A DNA stretch of 64,000 bases. Source: Thermococcus sp. MV5. Its GTDB lineage: Archaea; Methanobacteriota_B; Thermococci; Thermococcales; Thermococcaceae. The notes below the pieces were generated by a model, which was given only the letters and a program-made list of their open reading frames with translations, was not told where the DNA came from and searched no databases. Location of the stretch: contig NZ_SNUE01000003.1 in assembly GCF_012027425.1 (NCBI RefSeq), positions 124,001 to 188,000 on the forward strand, given 5' to 3'. Shown here piece after piece: positions 30,774-39,849 of the stretch. Position 1 is the stretch's first letter. Each line of letters opens with the position of its first letter. Made by a program: the position numbers and the translations under genes.

Positions 30774-31406
30774 TTACCCTTTTGAGTTTTCAAAGAGTTC
30801 GTGTTCTACAAGCGCGGTGATGTCATTGTGAATGTCTTCTACAGGAGCAAGGGCATTAATTATTCTTATCTCATTAAACTTCTCTGCAAGTTTCAAATAG
30901 TTCTCCCTGACTTTCTTTTGTAATTCTACGATTTTATCAAATTCAGACTTTATGCTTCTTCCATTTATTCTCTTTATACTTTCTTTAACTGGTAAGTCTA
31001 GGAGTATAACGAGATCAGCACGGGGAGCAAACCCATTCAAGTTGATAAGCCAATTTAAGTCTAGGCCTCTCGCCCATTGGTAAGCAAGGGATGAGTAGAA
31101 ATATCTATCCGAAATAACAACTTTCCCGGCATTTAATGCAGGTTCTATGAGTTTTTTAACATGTTCTGCTCTATCAGCAGCAAAAAGCAGAGCCTCAGCT
31201 TCTTTGCTTACTCTAGCACCATCAATTATACCCTCTTTTCCCCCTGTTAATACCAAACGTCGGATCAACTTACCAAAGGCTGTGTCAGTTGGCTCTTTTG
31301 TAAGTACAACCTCATATCCTCTCTCTTCAAACCATTTTGCAAGCATTTTGGCCTGTGTTGATTTTCCAGCACCATCTATGCCTTCTAGGACGATAAATAT
31401 TCCCAT
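30774..31406 (-). CDS. tmk: Thymidylate kinase
   Basis: Phosphorylates dTMP to dTDP. The 210-residue P-loop kinase starts at the ATG at 31406 with GGGGGTGC upstream. Walker [11 protein letters not shown] lies at residues 8-17, the DRY motif [13 protein letters not shown] near 101 binds the nucleotide, and a LID-like segment INGRSIKSE follows near 152. It follows the phosphomannomutase-like gene on the same strand by 26 bases, so the sugar-nucleotide genes and tmk may be cotranscribed; dTDP-sugar formation is a loose thematic link only. Confidence 0.95.
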   Translation of the reverse strand: MGIFIVLEGIDGAGKSTQAKMLAKWFEERGYEVVLTKEPTDTAFGKLIRRLVLTGGKEGIIDGARVSKEAEALLFAADRAEHVKKLIEPALNAGKVVISDRYFYSSLAYQWARGLDLNWLINLNGFAPRADLVILLDLPVKESIKRINGRSIKSEFDKIVELQKKVRENYLKLAEKFNEIRIINALAPVEDIHNDITALVEHELFENSKG

Positions 31407-31432
31407 GAGTGCACCCCCGTCTGATTTCCCTA

Positions 31433-32140
31433 TTAAAGGACTTTCTTCATGTGGTCTAGTAGTCTCCACATACTCCCGAATTCTTTTTCTTCCCCATCCT
31501 TATGAAACTCTACATATCCATCAGGACGGAAACGAAGTCCAAAAGCGTAATCTCCTTTTTTAAGTTTTTGTAGATAAACTTCTTTTGGTTTAGGTGGTAA
31601 GTAGCTGGTCATCATATCATTAAGGAGCTCTGTTTCAAATCTTAAGTGTTCACTTAGCTGGGGAAATAAAAGCACTGCGGGAGTATTCATACAATCGATT
31701 AAGGCTTTTCCTTCTACAGTGAAGTTGTAGTGCTTGAAGATGTCTTGGAGAAAATCATCCAAAGCATTTGGGTAATAAACAGTAGCTCCAATATCATTAG
31801 GGTGCGCCTCTATAAACTTCCTTGTCTTCAATAAAGCATTTATTTCGTCGGGGTCGAATCCACTAATTTCAACTCTCACTCCATTGTAATAATAAATATA
31901 TACAAGAGGTAGACCACGTTTATGAGCAAAGTCTTTGAGAACTATGAGGGGGATCAGCCTTACATCCATTGTAGCTGAACCTGTACTTACTATTCCAACT
32001 ACTAAGGCTCTTTTTCCGTATCTCGAAATTGCTCTTCCGTCTCTTCCTACTACTATAGTTCCTTGGGCGACTGTCCCAATGGCCCTTCCGAGCAGGGCAA
32101 GTTCTTCTGGATTGAATTCCTCAGACCTATAAATTTCCAT
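31433..32140 (-). CDS. Truncated phosphomannomutase/phosphoglucomutase-like protein without catalytic serine loop
   Basis: About 235 residues related to the first part of the alpha-phosphohexomutase fold ([21 protein letters not shown] near 24-44, then [17 protein letters not shown]). The catalytic TASHNP loop that should follow is absent; the region reads [16 protein letters not shown]. The metal loop DxDGDR and the C-terminal phosphate-binding domain are also absent, since real mutases are about 450 residues. It is probably non-catalytic. The next gene upstream is a sugar-phosphate nucleotidyltransferase, and related three-domain fusions (nucleotidyltransferase, left-handed beta-helix, mutase) occur in bacteria, so it may be a split-off regulatory part. 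The ATG at 32140 has GAGGTG six bases upstream. Confidence 0.65.
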   Translation of the reverse strand: MEIYRSEEFNPEELALLGRAIGTVAQGTIVVGRDGRAISRYGKRALVVGIVSTGSATMDVRLIPLIVLKDFAHKRGLPLVYIYYYNGVRVEISGFDPDEINALLKTRKFIEAHPNDIGATVYYPNALDDFLQDIFKHYNFTVEGKALIDCMNTPAVLLFPQLSEHLRFETELLNDMMTSYLPPKPKEVYLQKLKKGDYAFGLRFRPDGYVEFHKDGEEKEFGSMWRLLDHMKKVL

Positions 32141-32150
32141 CACAACCACC

Positions 32151-33236
32151 TCAATCAGGGAGTACTATACTTTCTTTTCCAATTCTTGATTCGGCCCAAA
32201 TTTTTACATTGGCTCCAATCTTTGTGAATTCTTCAATCACGGAGTTATCGCCAACAACACTCCCACTTTCAATAATTACACCTTTTCCAATATGAACGTT
32301 TTCTCCTATGATTGCTTCATAAATCTCTGCTCCTTCTTCTATAGTTACATTTGAGAATATAACTGAACGTTCTATTTTAACGTTTCTCCCTATTTTAACA
32401 TTGTCTCCTAAAACTGCAAATCCTCTTACCTCTGGTCGTCTTATTTGACATCTTATTCCGCTGTAGAGCGGCCCACCATATTCTAGATTTCCTTTAAGTG
32501 ATTCTGTTCTTACTTGGGAGAGCTTAAGTCTTCCTAGAAAAACGTCCGCTGTTGCTTGGAGGTAGCTTGATGGCCTCCCTACGTCGTTCCAGTACTCCTC
32601 AAAGGGAAACCCGTAAAGAGGAAGGTTTTCTTCCAGCATCTTTGGAAATAGATTCAGAGAAAAATCGAAGTTTTCTCCTTTGGGGACTAAATCAAAAGTT
32701 TCCGGTTCAAAAACGTAGATACCTGCATTTACCAAATTGCTAAAAGCCTCTTCAGGTTTGGGTTTTTCTTTGAATCTCAGTATTCTGTTCTCGGAATCTA
32801 CAATAGCAATTCCATACTGGCTGGGGTCTTCAACACGGGATAAAGCAATAGTGGCTAGAGCCTTTTTTCTCTTATGATACTTATAGAGGGCATTCATATT
32901 AATGTTGGTTAGTACGTCACTCGAGGCAACAATGAAAGTATCCTCCATTTTGTTTACAACTTTTTTTGTAGCGCCTGCAGTTCCGAGTTTTATATTTTCT
33001 CCATTTGAATAATGTATTTCAACGTTAAAATCGCTGCCATCCCCAAAATAGTTTGTGATTCTTTCTTTGAGATAACCTACGAGTACAAATATTTCTTCCA
33101 CTCCAGCATTTGTTAACGCTTTTACTACGTATTCCATCATGGGTTTATTGAAAAATGGGATCATGGGCTTGGGGCGGTAAACTGTCAAAGGAAGCAGTCT
33201 TGTACCTTTTCCGCCCGCTAAAATCACTGCTTGCAT
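32151..33236 (-). CDS. Sugar-phosphate nucleotidyltransferase (NDP-sugar synthase)
   Basis: A 361-residue two-domain protein. The nucleotidyltransferase domain opens with LAGGKGTRLLPLT at residues 6-18 and RPKPMIPFFNKPM near 21, with the metal Asp in ASSDVLTNIN near 108. The C-terminal domain is a left-handed beta-helix of hexapeptide repeats (INIGRNVKI-, IEEGAEI- and IGENVHI-type turns) from about residue 255. This is the mannose-1-phosphate guanylyltransferase/glucose-1-phosphate thymidylyltransferase family; which sugar and nucleotide are used cannot be told by eye. It is the first gene of a probable three-gene operon with the mutase-like protein (11-base gap) and tmk. Confidence 0.88.
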   Translation of the reverse strand: MQAVILAGGKGTRLLPLTVYRPKPMIPFFNKPMMEYVVKALTNAGVEEIFVLVGYLKERITNYFGDGSDFNVEIHYSNGENIKLGTAGATKKVVNKMEDTFIVASSDVLTNINMNALYKYHKRKKALATIALSRVEDPSQYGIAIVDSENRILRFKEKPKPEEAFSNLVNAGIYVFEPETFDLVPKGENFDFSLNLFPKMLEENLPLYGFPFEEYWNDVGRPSSYLQATADVFLGRLKLSQVRTESLKGNLEYGGPLYSGIRCQIRRPEVRGFAVLGDNVKIGRNVKIERSVIFSNVTIEEGAEIYEAIIGENVHIGKGVIIESGSVVGDNSVIEEFTKIGANVKIWAESRIGKESIVLPD

Positions 33237-33352
33237 ACTTTTTGCACCATAAGAATTGATGAATCCCGGTTAATATAATTTTTGGTACGTTATACCGCGA
33301 TTTTTGAGAAACCTTTTTAATTTTCGAATGTAAAACTTTTACGGTGGTGTAA

Positions 33353-35221
33353 ATGTACCTCATGGATTATCTAAAGAAGAGGCTTGAACCAGATCAGTTT
33401 GAAAAAATTAAAGCAATTGACAATCCTGAGCTCCATGAATTTTTGGCAAAATACATTGATCTCTTAAATCCTGCAAAAGTCTTTGTTTGCACTGATTCAA
33501 AAGAAGACGAAGCATACATAAGGAGAAAGGCCCTTGAATATGGGGAAGAAAAATCCCTTGTTATGGAAGGTCATACCGTTCACTACGATGGTTATTATGA
33601 TCAGGCAAGGGACAAAGCTAAAACTAAAATCTTGGTCCCCAAAGGTGCGAAGATACCTTTTATAAATACCATGGATAGAGAAGAGGGCCTTAGAGAAATA
33701 CATGAGATAATGAAAAACATCGCGAAGGGTAAGGAGCTCTTTGTGTGTTTCTTTGTTCTTGGCCCTAAAAATTCAGTGTTCACCATTCCAGCGGTTCAAC
33801 TTACGGATTCTGCTTATGTTGCTCATAGTGAGTTTATACTTTACAGAAAGGGGTATGAAGAGTTTAAACGCTTGGGAAGGGAAGCCAAATTCTTAAAGTT
33901 TGTCCACTCGGCAGGAGAGCTTGATGAGAGGAAGACCAGTAAGAACATAGATAAAAGAAGGGTTTACATAGATCTTGAGGGCGAGACTGTTTATTCTGCA
34001 AATACACAGTATGGTGGAAATACTATAGGCTTAAAGAAGCTTGCTTTTCGTTTAACAATAAAGAGGGCTGTTGAAGAAGGGTGGTTAAGTGAACACATGT
34101 TCTTAATGCGTGTAAATGGTCCTAATGGGAGAAGGACCTACTTTACTGGAGCATATCCATCAATGTGTGGTAAAACTTCAACGGCTATGATATCATGGGA
34201 GAACATAGTGGGTGATGATCTAGTCTTCATAGTGAACATGAAAGGTGAGGCAAGGGGTGCAAACGTCGAGAAGGGTGTTTTTGGAATAATTCAGGGAGTT
34301 AATCAGGAAGATGATCCAATAATTTGGGAAGTTCTTCACTCACCGAACGAGATAATTTTCTCTAATGTACTTGTTAAAGATGGAAAACCTTACTGGAACG
34401 AGATGGGCATCCCAATTCCTGATGAAGGAGAAAACCATAGTGGTAAATGGTGGAGAGGAAAAAAAGACCCAGAGGGTAATGAGATCCCACCAAGTCACAA
34501 AAACGCTCGCTTTACTGTAAGCTTGGAAGCTTTTCCAAACGTTGATTTAGAGGCTTTGGAAGCTCCATGTGGTGTTAGAGTTGGTGGCATGATCTTTGGA
34601 GGAAGGGATAGGGATACATGGCCTCCGGTAAGGGAGTCCTTTGATTGGGCTCATGGCGTCATAACAATGGGTGCTGCTTTGGAAAGTGAAACAACAGCAG
34701 CAACACTTGGTAAGGAAGGGGTTAGGGCATTTAATCCAATGGCGATCCTTGACTTCTTGAGCGTTCATATCGGAGACTACCTAAAGAACTACCTTGAGTT
34801 CGAGAAAAAGTTGAGGATCAAACCCAAGATATTTGCTGTGAATTATTTCTTAAGGGATGAAAAGGGTAACTGGCTTAATCACAAACTTGACAAGGCAGTG
34901 TGGCTTAAGTGGATGGAACTTAGAGTCCATGGGGATGTGGAGGCAATAAAAACTCCCGTTGGATATATTCCTAAGTATGAAGACTTGAAGAAGCTCTTTA
35001 AAGAAGTTCTTAACAAGGAATATCGGAGAGAAGATTATGAACGTCAGTTTACTATAAGAGTGCCAGAGTTTTTAGCAAAAATCGAGAGAATTGAAAAGAT
35101 TTACAAAGGGATGGGTAATATACCAGAAGACCTCTTTAGAATCCTTGAGGAGGAGAGACAGAGACTGCTTGAGGCGAAAGAAAAATATGGTGATTACATA
35201 TCACCGCTCCAGTTTGAATAA
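33353..35221 (+). CDS. pckG: Phosphoenolpyruvate carboxykinase (GTP)
   Basis: Interconverts oxaloacetate and PEP with GTP/GDP. The 622 residues match the GTP-dependent family: the kinase P-loop is YPSMCGKTSTAM near 268-279, the metal and nucleotide segments include WENIVGDDLVF near 282, and FNPMAILDFLSVHIGDYLKN near 460 (described by position) is conserved. The ATG at 33353 follows GGTGGTG closely; an ATG three codons later is possible. In Thermococcus kodakarensis the enzyme runs mainly in the gluconeogenic direction. A TATA-like ACCTTTTTAATTTTC lies near 33311. No TATCAC-N5-GTGATA glycolytic motif is present. Confidence 0.96.
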   Translation: MYLMDYLKKRLEPDQFEKIKAIDNPELHEFLAKYIDLLNPAKVFVCTDSKEDEAYIRRKALEYGEEKSLVMEGHTVHYDGYYDQARDKAKTKILVPKGAKIPFINTMDREEGLREIHEIMKNIAKGKELFVCFFVLGPKNSVFTIPAVQLTDSAYVAHSEFILYRKGYEEFKRLGREAKFLKFVHSAGELDERKTSKNIDKRRVYIDLEGETVYSANTQYGGNTIGLKKLAFRLTIKRAVEEGWLSEHMFLMRVNGPNGRRTYFTGAYPSMCGKTSTAMISWENIVGDDLVFIVNMKGEARGANVEKGVFGIIQGVNQEDDPIIWEVLHSPNEIIFSNVLVKDGKPYWNEMGIPIPDEGENHSGKWWRGKKDPEGNEIPPSHKNARFTVSLEAFPNVDLEALEAPCGVRVGGMIFGGRDRDTWPPVRESFDWAHGVITMGAALESETTAATLGKEGVRAFNPMAILDFLSVHIGDYLKNYLEFEKKLRIKPKIFAVNYFLRDEKGNWLNHKLDKAVWLKWMELRVHGDVEAIKTPVGYIPKYEDLKKLFKEVLNKEYRREDYERQFTIRVPEFLAKIERIEKIYKGMGNIPEDLFRILEEERQRLLEAKEKYGDYISPLQFE

Positions 35222-35364
35222 TTCTTTTATCTTTTATCCCTTACTTTTCATAGGCCTTTTCTTTGGTTAGAGTTACCAAAACCTTTTTATAGGATTTTTT
35301 GGAGATTTACTTGGCAGAGTAGACATGAATAGCAGGGAGGGAGCAAAGATGAGAGGTGACGAGT

Positions 35365-36552
35365 ATGAGAAACCTCCAAGTAGTCCTTGGGAGAGATCTC
35401 TCAGAAAGGTTCAGAGATGCTTGGATAGGTGCTATTCCGGCTTTGGTAACATGTTTATTTATGGACTTCTTTGCAGGGGCTTTTCTGGGTAAGTTTTTTG
35501 AAAAGATGATGTTGAATTATCCAATAATTTTTGTGATTCTCCCTGGTCTTATGGGATTGAGAGGGAACATTTTTGGTGCAATGGCCTCTCGATTTACTAC
35601 AATGTTGCACCTTGGTGAAATGGGACCTCATTTGAAGGATAAGAATGTTGTAAAAAATATTTTCTTAAGTATATTACTCTCTCTCCTTCCAGTACTTATT
35701 CTATGGTTTGTAGGAGTTCTCAAAGTCCAAGAAACCACCTCTGGGATTATCGTGCTTTTAATAGTGGTAACTTCTACCATTTTCGTGAGTCTGATTATGG
35801 GATATGCTACAGCAGTTGCCACGGTCATACCATTTAAAAAAGGTATTGACCCTGATACAGTTGCAGCTCCTCTGGTAACCTCAGCAGGAGATCTCGTTAC
35901 AATGCCATTTTTGGTATTGTTTATCTTACTTTATGAAGAACTCCCATTAATTTTCGATAGTTTAGTGATAGTGGGAATTGTATTTCTGATTTTCATGTTA
36001 TTTGTCCTTAAACTTGAGAAGGAAGAAAAGAGGATGGTTAGAGAAATTCTGGGTGTAATAGGAGGTTTGGCATTGTTGTCAAGTGTTTCTGGTGGTTTGC
36101 TTGAAGCTTATAGTGAAGTTATATATGCATCGGTTATATTTAGCGTTATGTATCCAGCAATACTTGGAACTGCAGGAAACTATGGATCGATTATTGGGGC
36201 AAAAACGTCTACAAAACTTCATCTTGGCGAGATAGAAGGGGTTTTTAACAAAGATTCATTACTAGATATCTTTGTGTATTTCATTACAAGCTTTTTCATA
36301 GCCTTTCTAATGAATCTTGTAGGGATTTTGGTAGTAAGGCTCAGTTTAGGAAAGGATGTAGGACTCGTATTTCCATTTATAGCTCTCTATCCGTTGTTAG
36401 TTTTGATTAATATGTTTATAGGGTACTTCCTTGCAATAAGTTTTGATAAATTGGGCTTGGATCCCGATAATGCCACTGTTCCTACTATAACTACTCTGGC
36501 GGATATCTTTTCAACACTCTTCACAGTAGGGGTTGCTCATTTAATTGTCTAG
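35365..36552 (+). CDS. MgtE/SLC41-type divalent cation transporter
   Basis: A 395-residue membrane protein with about ten helices in two homologous MgtE-type halves; each has a glycine-rich start and a LHLGE turn (TTMLHLGEMGPHL near 90, TKLHLGEIEGVF near 290) and a DPD motif (DPDTVAAPLVT near 168, DPDNATVPTIT near 372). It lacks the cytoplasmic N and CBS domains that gate bacterial MgtE. The next two genes encode PhoU/TrkA_C proteins, which probably supply regulation instead. The ATG at 35365 follows GAGGTGACGAG. Substrate is likely Mg2+ but other divalent ions are possible. Confidence 0.85.
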   Translation: MRNLQVVLGRDLSERFRDAWIGAIPALVTCLFMDFFAGAFLGKFFEKMMLNYPIIFVILPGLMGLRGNIFGAMASRFTTMLHLGEMGPHLKDKNVVKNIFLSILLSLLPVLILWFVGVLKVQETTSGIIVLLIVVTSTIFVSLIMGYATAVATVIPFKKGIDPDTVAAPLVTSAGDLVTMPFLVLFILLYEELPLIFDSLVIVGIVFLIFMLFVLKLEKEEKRMVREILGVIGGLALLSSVSGGLLEAYSEVIYASVIFSVMYPAILGTAGNYGSIIGAKTSTKLHLGEIEGVFNKDSLLDIFVYFITSFFIAFLMNLVGILVVRLSLGKDVGLVFPFIALYPLLVLINMFIGYFLAISFDKLGLDPDNATVPTITTLADIFSTLFTVGVAHLIV

Positions 36553-36610
36553 AGGGAGGAAAACCTTAAAAGAAAATGGAATATGAGATAAGAACAGGTG
36601 GGATTGGTAG

Positions 36611-37228
36611 ATGGAAGAATTCGAGGAATTTGAATATCAACCCAAAAGTGTTAAAGAAATCTTCATAGAGATGAAAAACATTGTTGAACTCATGGTTGAC
36701 CTTGCTTATACAGCAATTCTCTTTGGAGATAAGGAGATAGCTGAAGAAGTGCTGGACCTCGAGGAAAGAATGGATCTCCTAAATTATCATTTGATGACCC
36801 ATGCAGTTTTAGCTGCAAGAAATCCAAAGGAAGCAGAACAGATAACCTCTGTTTTACAAATGGCCAATTCAATAGAAGATATTTCCAATGCTGCTGGGGA
36901 TTTAGCCAAAATGGTCTTGGAGGGGGTTGCTCTTCATCCCGTTATTACAGAAGCGATTATGGAGAGTGAGGAGGTTATAACTAAGATCGTGGTTTTTTCT
37001 GACTCGATTCTTGTAGGGAAAACTCTAGGAGAACTTGATCTTGCAACTAACACTGGAGTTTGGGTAATAGCTGTTAAAAGAGGAAAAAGGTGGATATTTG
37101 CTCCTGATAAGGAGTTTAAGATAAAACCAAATGATGTGCTCATTGGAAGAGGAACTCACACATCGGTAGAACATCTTAAGGAGATTGCGAGAGGGATTAT
37201 TAGGGTGATTGGCGATGAAAGAACTTGA
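36611..37228 (+). CDS. PhoU-like/TrkA_C domain regulatory protein 1
   Basis: 205 residues: a PhoU-type helical bundle (about residues 10-110, with two acidic/hydrophobic hairpins such as EEVLDLEERMDLL) followed by a TrkA_C/RCK_C ligand-binding domain (about 120-200, with GKTLGELDLATNTGVWVIAVKRG and PNDVLIGRG). RCK_C domains bind nucleotides or ions and gate transporters. It follows the MgtE gene by 58 bases on the same strand and overlaps its paralogue downstream. No membrane helix or signal is present, so it is likely a cytoplasmic subunit of the transporter. Confidence 0.82.
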   Translation: MEEFEEFEYQPKSVKEIFIEMKNIVELMVDLAYTAILFGDKEIAEEVLDLEERMDLLNYHLMTHAVLAARNPKEAEQITSVLQMANSIEDISNAAGDLAKMVLEGVALHPVITEAIMESEEVITKIVVFSDSILVGKTLGELDLATNTGVWVIAVKRGKRWIFAPDKEFKIKPNDVLIGRGTHTSVEHLKEIARGIIRVIGDERT

Positions 37229-37811
37229 AGAGATTAGAGACTGCCTTATAGAGATGAAAAATCTTTCCTCTCTTATGGTCGATCTTGCATTTTCGTCAGT
37301 TATGTATAACAGCGAGGACATTGCTGATGAGGTTTATATTCTTGAGGAGAAAATGGATGAGCTTACGTTGAAGGTTAAAAAGTTGGCTTTAAAAGCTGCT
37401 AAGTATGAAGAGGATCCTGAAAAACTTTTGAGTATAATAGAAATGGCAAATATAAATGAACAGATATCAGACTCTGCCTATGAAATATCAGACCTAGTAC
37501 TTAGGGATGTTGAGCCACATCCAGTAATAAGAAAAATAATGCATGATGTTGACGAAGAGATAGGCAGGGTAAAGGTTAACAGAGGATCGATATTGATTGG
37601 GAAAGCTTTAAAACAGCTTAAACTTCCTACAAAGGTTGGAGTCAAGTTAATTGCCATAAAAAGAGGTAGCCGCTATATTTACAACCCTTCAAAAGACGAA
37701 ACTATTGAAGAGGGGGATATATTAATAGCAGTTGGTTCTGGTATTGACCGTCTGAGAGAACTTTCCAATGAAAAGGGTGAGGAAGGCGAGTTTATAGAAG
37801 AAGAGGAATAA
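37215..37811 (+). CDS. PhoU-like/TrkA_C domain regulatory protein 2
   Basis: A 198-residue paralogue of the preceding protein with the same order: PhoU-like helices (EEIRDCLIEMKNLSSLMVDL) and a TrkA_C domain (GKALKQLKLPTKVGVKLIAIKRG, then EEGDILIAVGSG). It ends in an acidic tail (EEGEFIEEEE). The ATG at 37215 has GGTGAT upstream and overlaps the previous gene by 14 bases, so the pair is translationally coupled. Two non-identical regulators for a two-halved transporter suggest a heteromeric gating complex; that is inference. Confidence 0.82.
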   Translation: MKELEEIRDCLIEMKNLSSLMVDLAFSSVMYNSEDIADEVYILEEKMDELTLKVKKLALKAAKYEEDPEKLLSIIEMANINEQISDSAYEISDLVLRDVEPHPVIRKIMHDVDEEIGRVKVNRGSILIGKALKQLKLPTKVGVKLIAIKRGSRYIYNPSKDETIEEGDILIAVGSGIDRLRELSNEKGEEGEFIEEEE

Positions 37812-37862
37812 TTATAAAGTCTTTTGTTTATTCCGCTTGTAAAGAAAAATGGAGGCTTTGAG

Positions 37863-38333
37863 ATGAAAGTTGAAGGATTTGTTGCAAGTTTGAAAAATGC
37901 TGAGACGATTGAAGAGCTTTTTAACATACTTGAGAAAAAAGGTGCTCCGGTTATAGAATTCGATGGACAAAAAACCCTTGTAGTTGTGGAGGGAGACTTT
38001 GAGGGCACACCTTTTTGGACTGAGATAAATGGCAAAAAGGCAAACTTTGCTCTTGGGGATGCCATGCTCAACTCGGCGAGCTTTCCGTTTAAGTGCAAGA
38101 AGCCCTATACTGGTGGAAACGCAATATTTGTAAGTTTTGAGAACATCGAAACAAATGAGTTCCTAGTTGCTTACAAGTCAGAGACCGGTGCACAAATATT
38201 CTATGTAAAAGAGGGAAAAGCAGAGAAAATTGATGAAGGGAAATATGAAGAGCTCATTGATAAGATGCCAGAATTTAAGGTCAAGGGGTTCAGTGAAGAG
38301 CAAATGGATATGATGGGTGCATTCTTCGGTTAA
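37863..38333 (+). CDS. Conserved hypothetical protein
   Basis: 156 residues, no family recognised. It is soluble, without signal peptide or membrane helix. The first 45 residues are helical (FVASLKNAETIEELFNILEKK), followed by a beta-rich part with a SFPFKCKKPYTGGNAIF segment and one Cys, ending in a Met-rich, amphipathic helix (SEEQMDMMGAFFG). The ATG at 37863 follows GGAGGCTTTGAG. It lies 51 bases after the PhoU/TrkA_C pair on the same strand and converges with the metallophosphoesterase gene, overlapping it by four bases. Coding is credible from the ribosome site, length and composition. Confidence 0.7.
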   Translation: MKVEGFVASLKNAETIEELFNILEKKGAPVIEFDGQKTLVVVEGDFEGTPFWTEINGKKANFALGDAMLNSASFPFKCKKPYTGGNAIFVSFENIETNEFLVAYKSETGAQIFYVKEGKAEKIDEGKYEELIDKMPEFKVKGFSEEQMDMMGAFFG

Positions 38334-39844
38334 TCCCATGGTACTTTTGTTTTTATTTTCCATAATCCTAAGAGTTTTCTTGACCCCCATGTAGCTTGGA
38401 TTTCAAAGGCCGCTACCATGTCTTCATATATGTCTATTATATTGAAAGAGTTACCAAAGGGGTTTCTATGTAACTCCCAGCTTATTGAGCTGGCGTTTAT
38501 TATTGGTGTTTCTTCGACTTTTATCCCTAGACTATTTCCTCCGTGACCTGTGAGGACCAAGTTTGTATTTTCCTCAGTAAGGATCTTCAGGACATTTCCA
38601 CCATCTTCTAAAAACCCTATTTCCCTGCTTTTTGGTATCGGTGTTATGTTGTGATGCATGATAACAACTCTGAACTTTTCTTCGTATTCTCTCAGGTGTT
38701 CTCTAAGGATTTTTTGCCCTATTCTCCCAACGATACCTATAGGCGTCTCGTATTGGGCAGATATAATAGGAATAAAGACAAAATTGTCCTTTTCTAGGAT
38801 TTTTGGTTCTTCAAAGTACTCCCTAAATAACTCGTAACCTAAATGGGTTATGTCATTATGTCCAGGGACTAGGAGTTTCTCAGGTTTTATCTTTTCCCAG
38901 AGCTCGTGAGCTTTTGAATAGTATCTTTCTATGCCAACATCCACCATATCTCCGCAATGAATTACCAAATCTGGTTTATATCTCTCATTAATGGCACGTA
39001 TAGCATTTTTGAAAACCCTCTCTCTAAAGTAGACCCTATCTGAGACATTGCTTTCACTCATCTGAATGATTCTAAATAATCTTTTTCTCTTTGGTATGAA
39101 AATTCGTTGTTTCTTTATCTTAAACTCTCTCTTATGGATGTCCCCAGTCACTCTTTTTATTGCTACGGAAATTTTGCCATCTTCTCTTATTTTGATTATA
39201 TTATAACTGTTTACATCTCCTTTTCTAGTTTTTCTACAGGAGGTACATCCGGAGTTTGCCACTACAAGACCTTCTACCCTATAGATGTTAGGGACATGCT
39301 TGTGTCCACAAATGTAGAGGTTAATCTCGTGTTTAAGGAGCAGATCTAAGACATCACCAGCATTAAAAAGAACGTTTCTTTCTCTCCCAGTGTCTGGAAG
39401 TGGGACAAGATGATGATGGGAAGCGACTATTTTAAACTTCTTGTGTGAGTATTCCTCAAGCTTTTCCTTAAGCCATTGGAATTTGTATCCCCCTATCCTC
39501 CCATTATTCAAATCTGGAATTGTTGAATCTACCCATATTATAACTAAATCTCTCCACTCATACACTCCATTCAATGGACCAATGTACTTTTGGAAGAGTT
39601 CATATCCTACATTTCTAGCATCGTGATTACCAGGTAGCACTATAAGGGGCTTTTGTATCTTTTTTAATTCATAACTTGCTCGTTCATATTCTTCTCTTAA
39701 TCCCTCGTTCGTAACATCGCCCGTGTGAACAACCAGATCATAATCGAGTGTATTTACTTCGTTAACTATTAAGTCATAGGCATATCCTTTGTAAGCTTCC
39801 CCGCTTGTTACGTGAGTGTCGCTTATGTGAGCTATCTTAATCAT
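38330..39844 (-). CDS. Double calcineurin-like metallophosphoesterase, second domain degenerate
   Basis: About 504 residues with two tandem calcineurin-like domains. The first is intact: DTH at residues 9-11, HTGDV near 40, GNHDA near 72, ASHHHLVP near 142 and GHKHVP near 180 provide the dinuclear metal site. In the second (from about 260) the first motif reads QMSESNVSD in place of DxH, GNHD becomes PGHND, and the last GHxH becomes GHGGNS; only CGDMVD and MHHNITP remain. So domain 2 is probably a non-catalytic structural or regulatory copy. Substrate is unknown (nucleotide, phospholipid or nucleic acid). The ATG at 39844 follows AGAGTGAT and nearly abuts the CBS gene. Confidence 0.85.
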   Translation of the reverse strand: MIKIAHISDTHVTSGEAYKGYAYDLIVNEVNTLDYDLVVHTGDVTNEGLREEYERASYELKKIQKPLIVLPGNHDARNVGYELFQKYIGPLNGVYEWRDLVIIWVDSTIPDLNNGRIGGYKFQWLKEKLEEYSHKKFKIVASHHHLVPLPDTGRERNVLFNAGDVLDLLLKHEINLYICGHKHVPNIYRVEGLVVANSGCTSCRKTRKGDVNSYNIIKIREDGKISVAIKRVTGDIHKREFKIKKQRIFIPKRKRLFRIIQMSESNVSDRVYFRERVFKNAIRAINERYKPDLVIHCGDMVDVGIERYYSKAHELWEKIKPEKLLVPGHNDITHLGYELFREYFEEPKILEKDNFVFIPIISAQYETPIGIVGRIGQKILREHLREYEEKFRVVIMHHNITPIPKSREIGFLEDGGNVLKILTEENTNLVLTGHGGNSLGIKVEETPIINASSISWELHRNPFGNSFNIIDIYEDMVAAFEIQATWGSRKLLGLWKIKTKVPWD

Positions 39845-39849
39845 GTTTA

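Noticed and set aside
33237-33352. Thermococcales glycolytic regulator motif before PEPCK
   Set aside because: No TATCAC-N5-GTGATA pair is present in the promoter.
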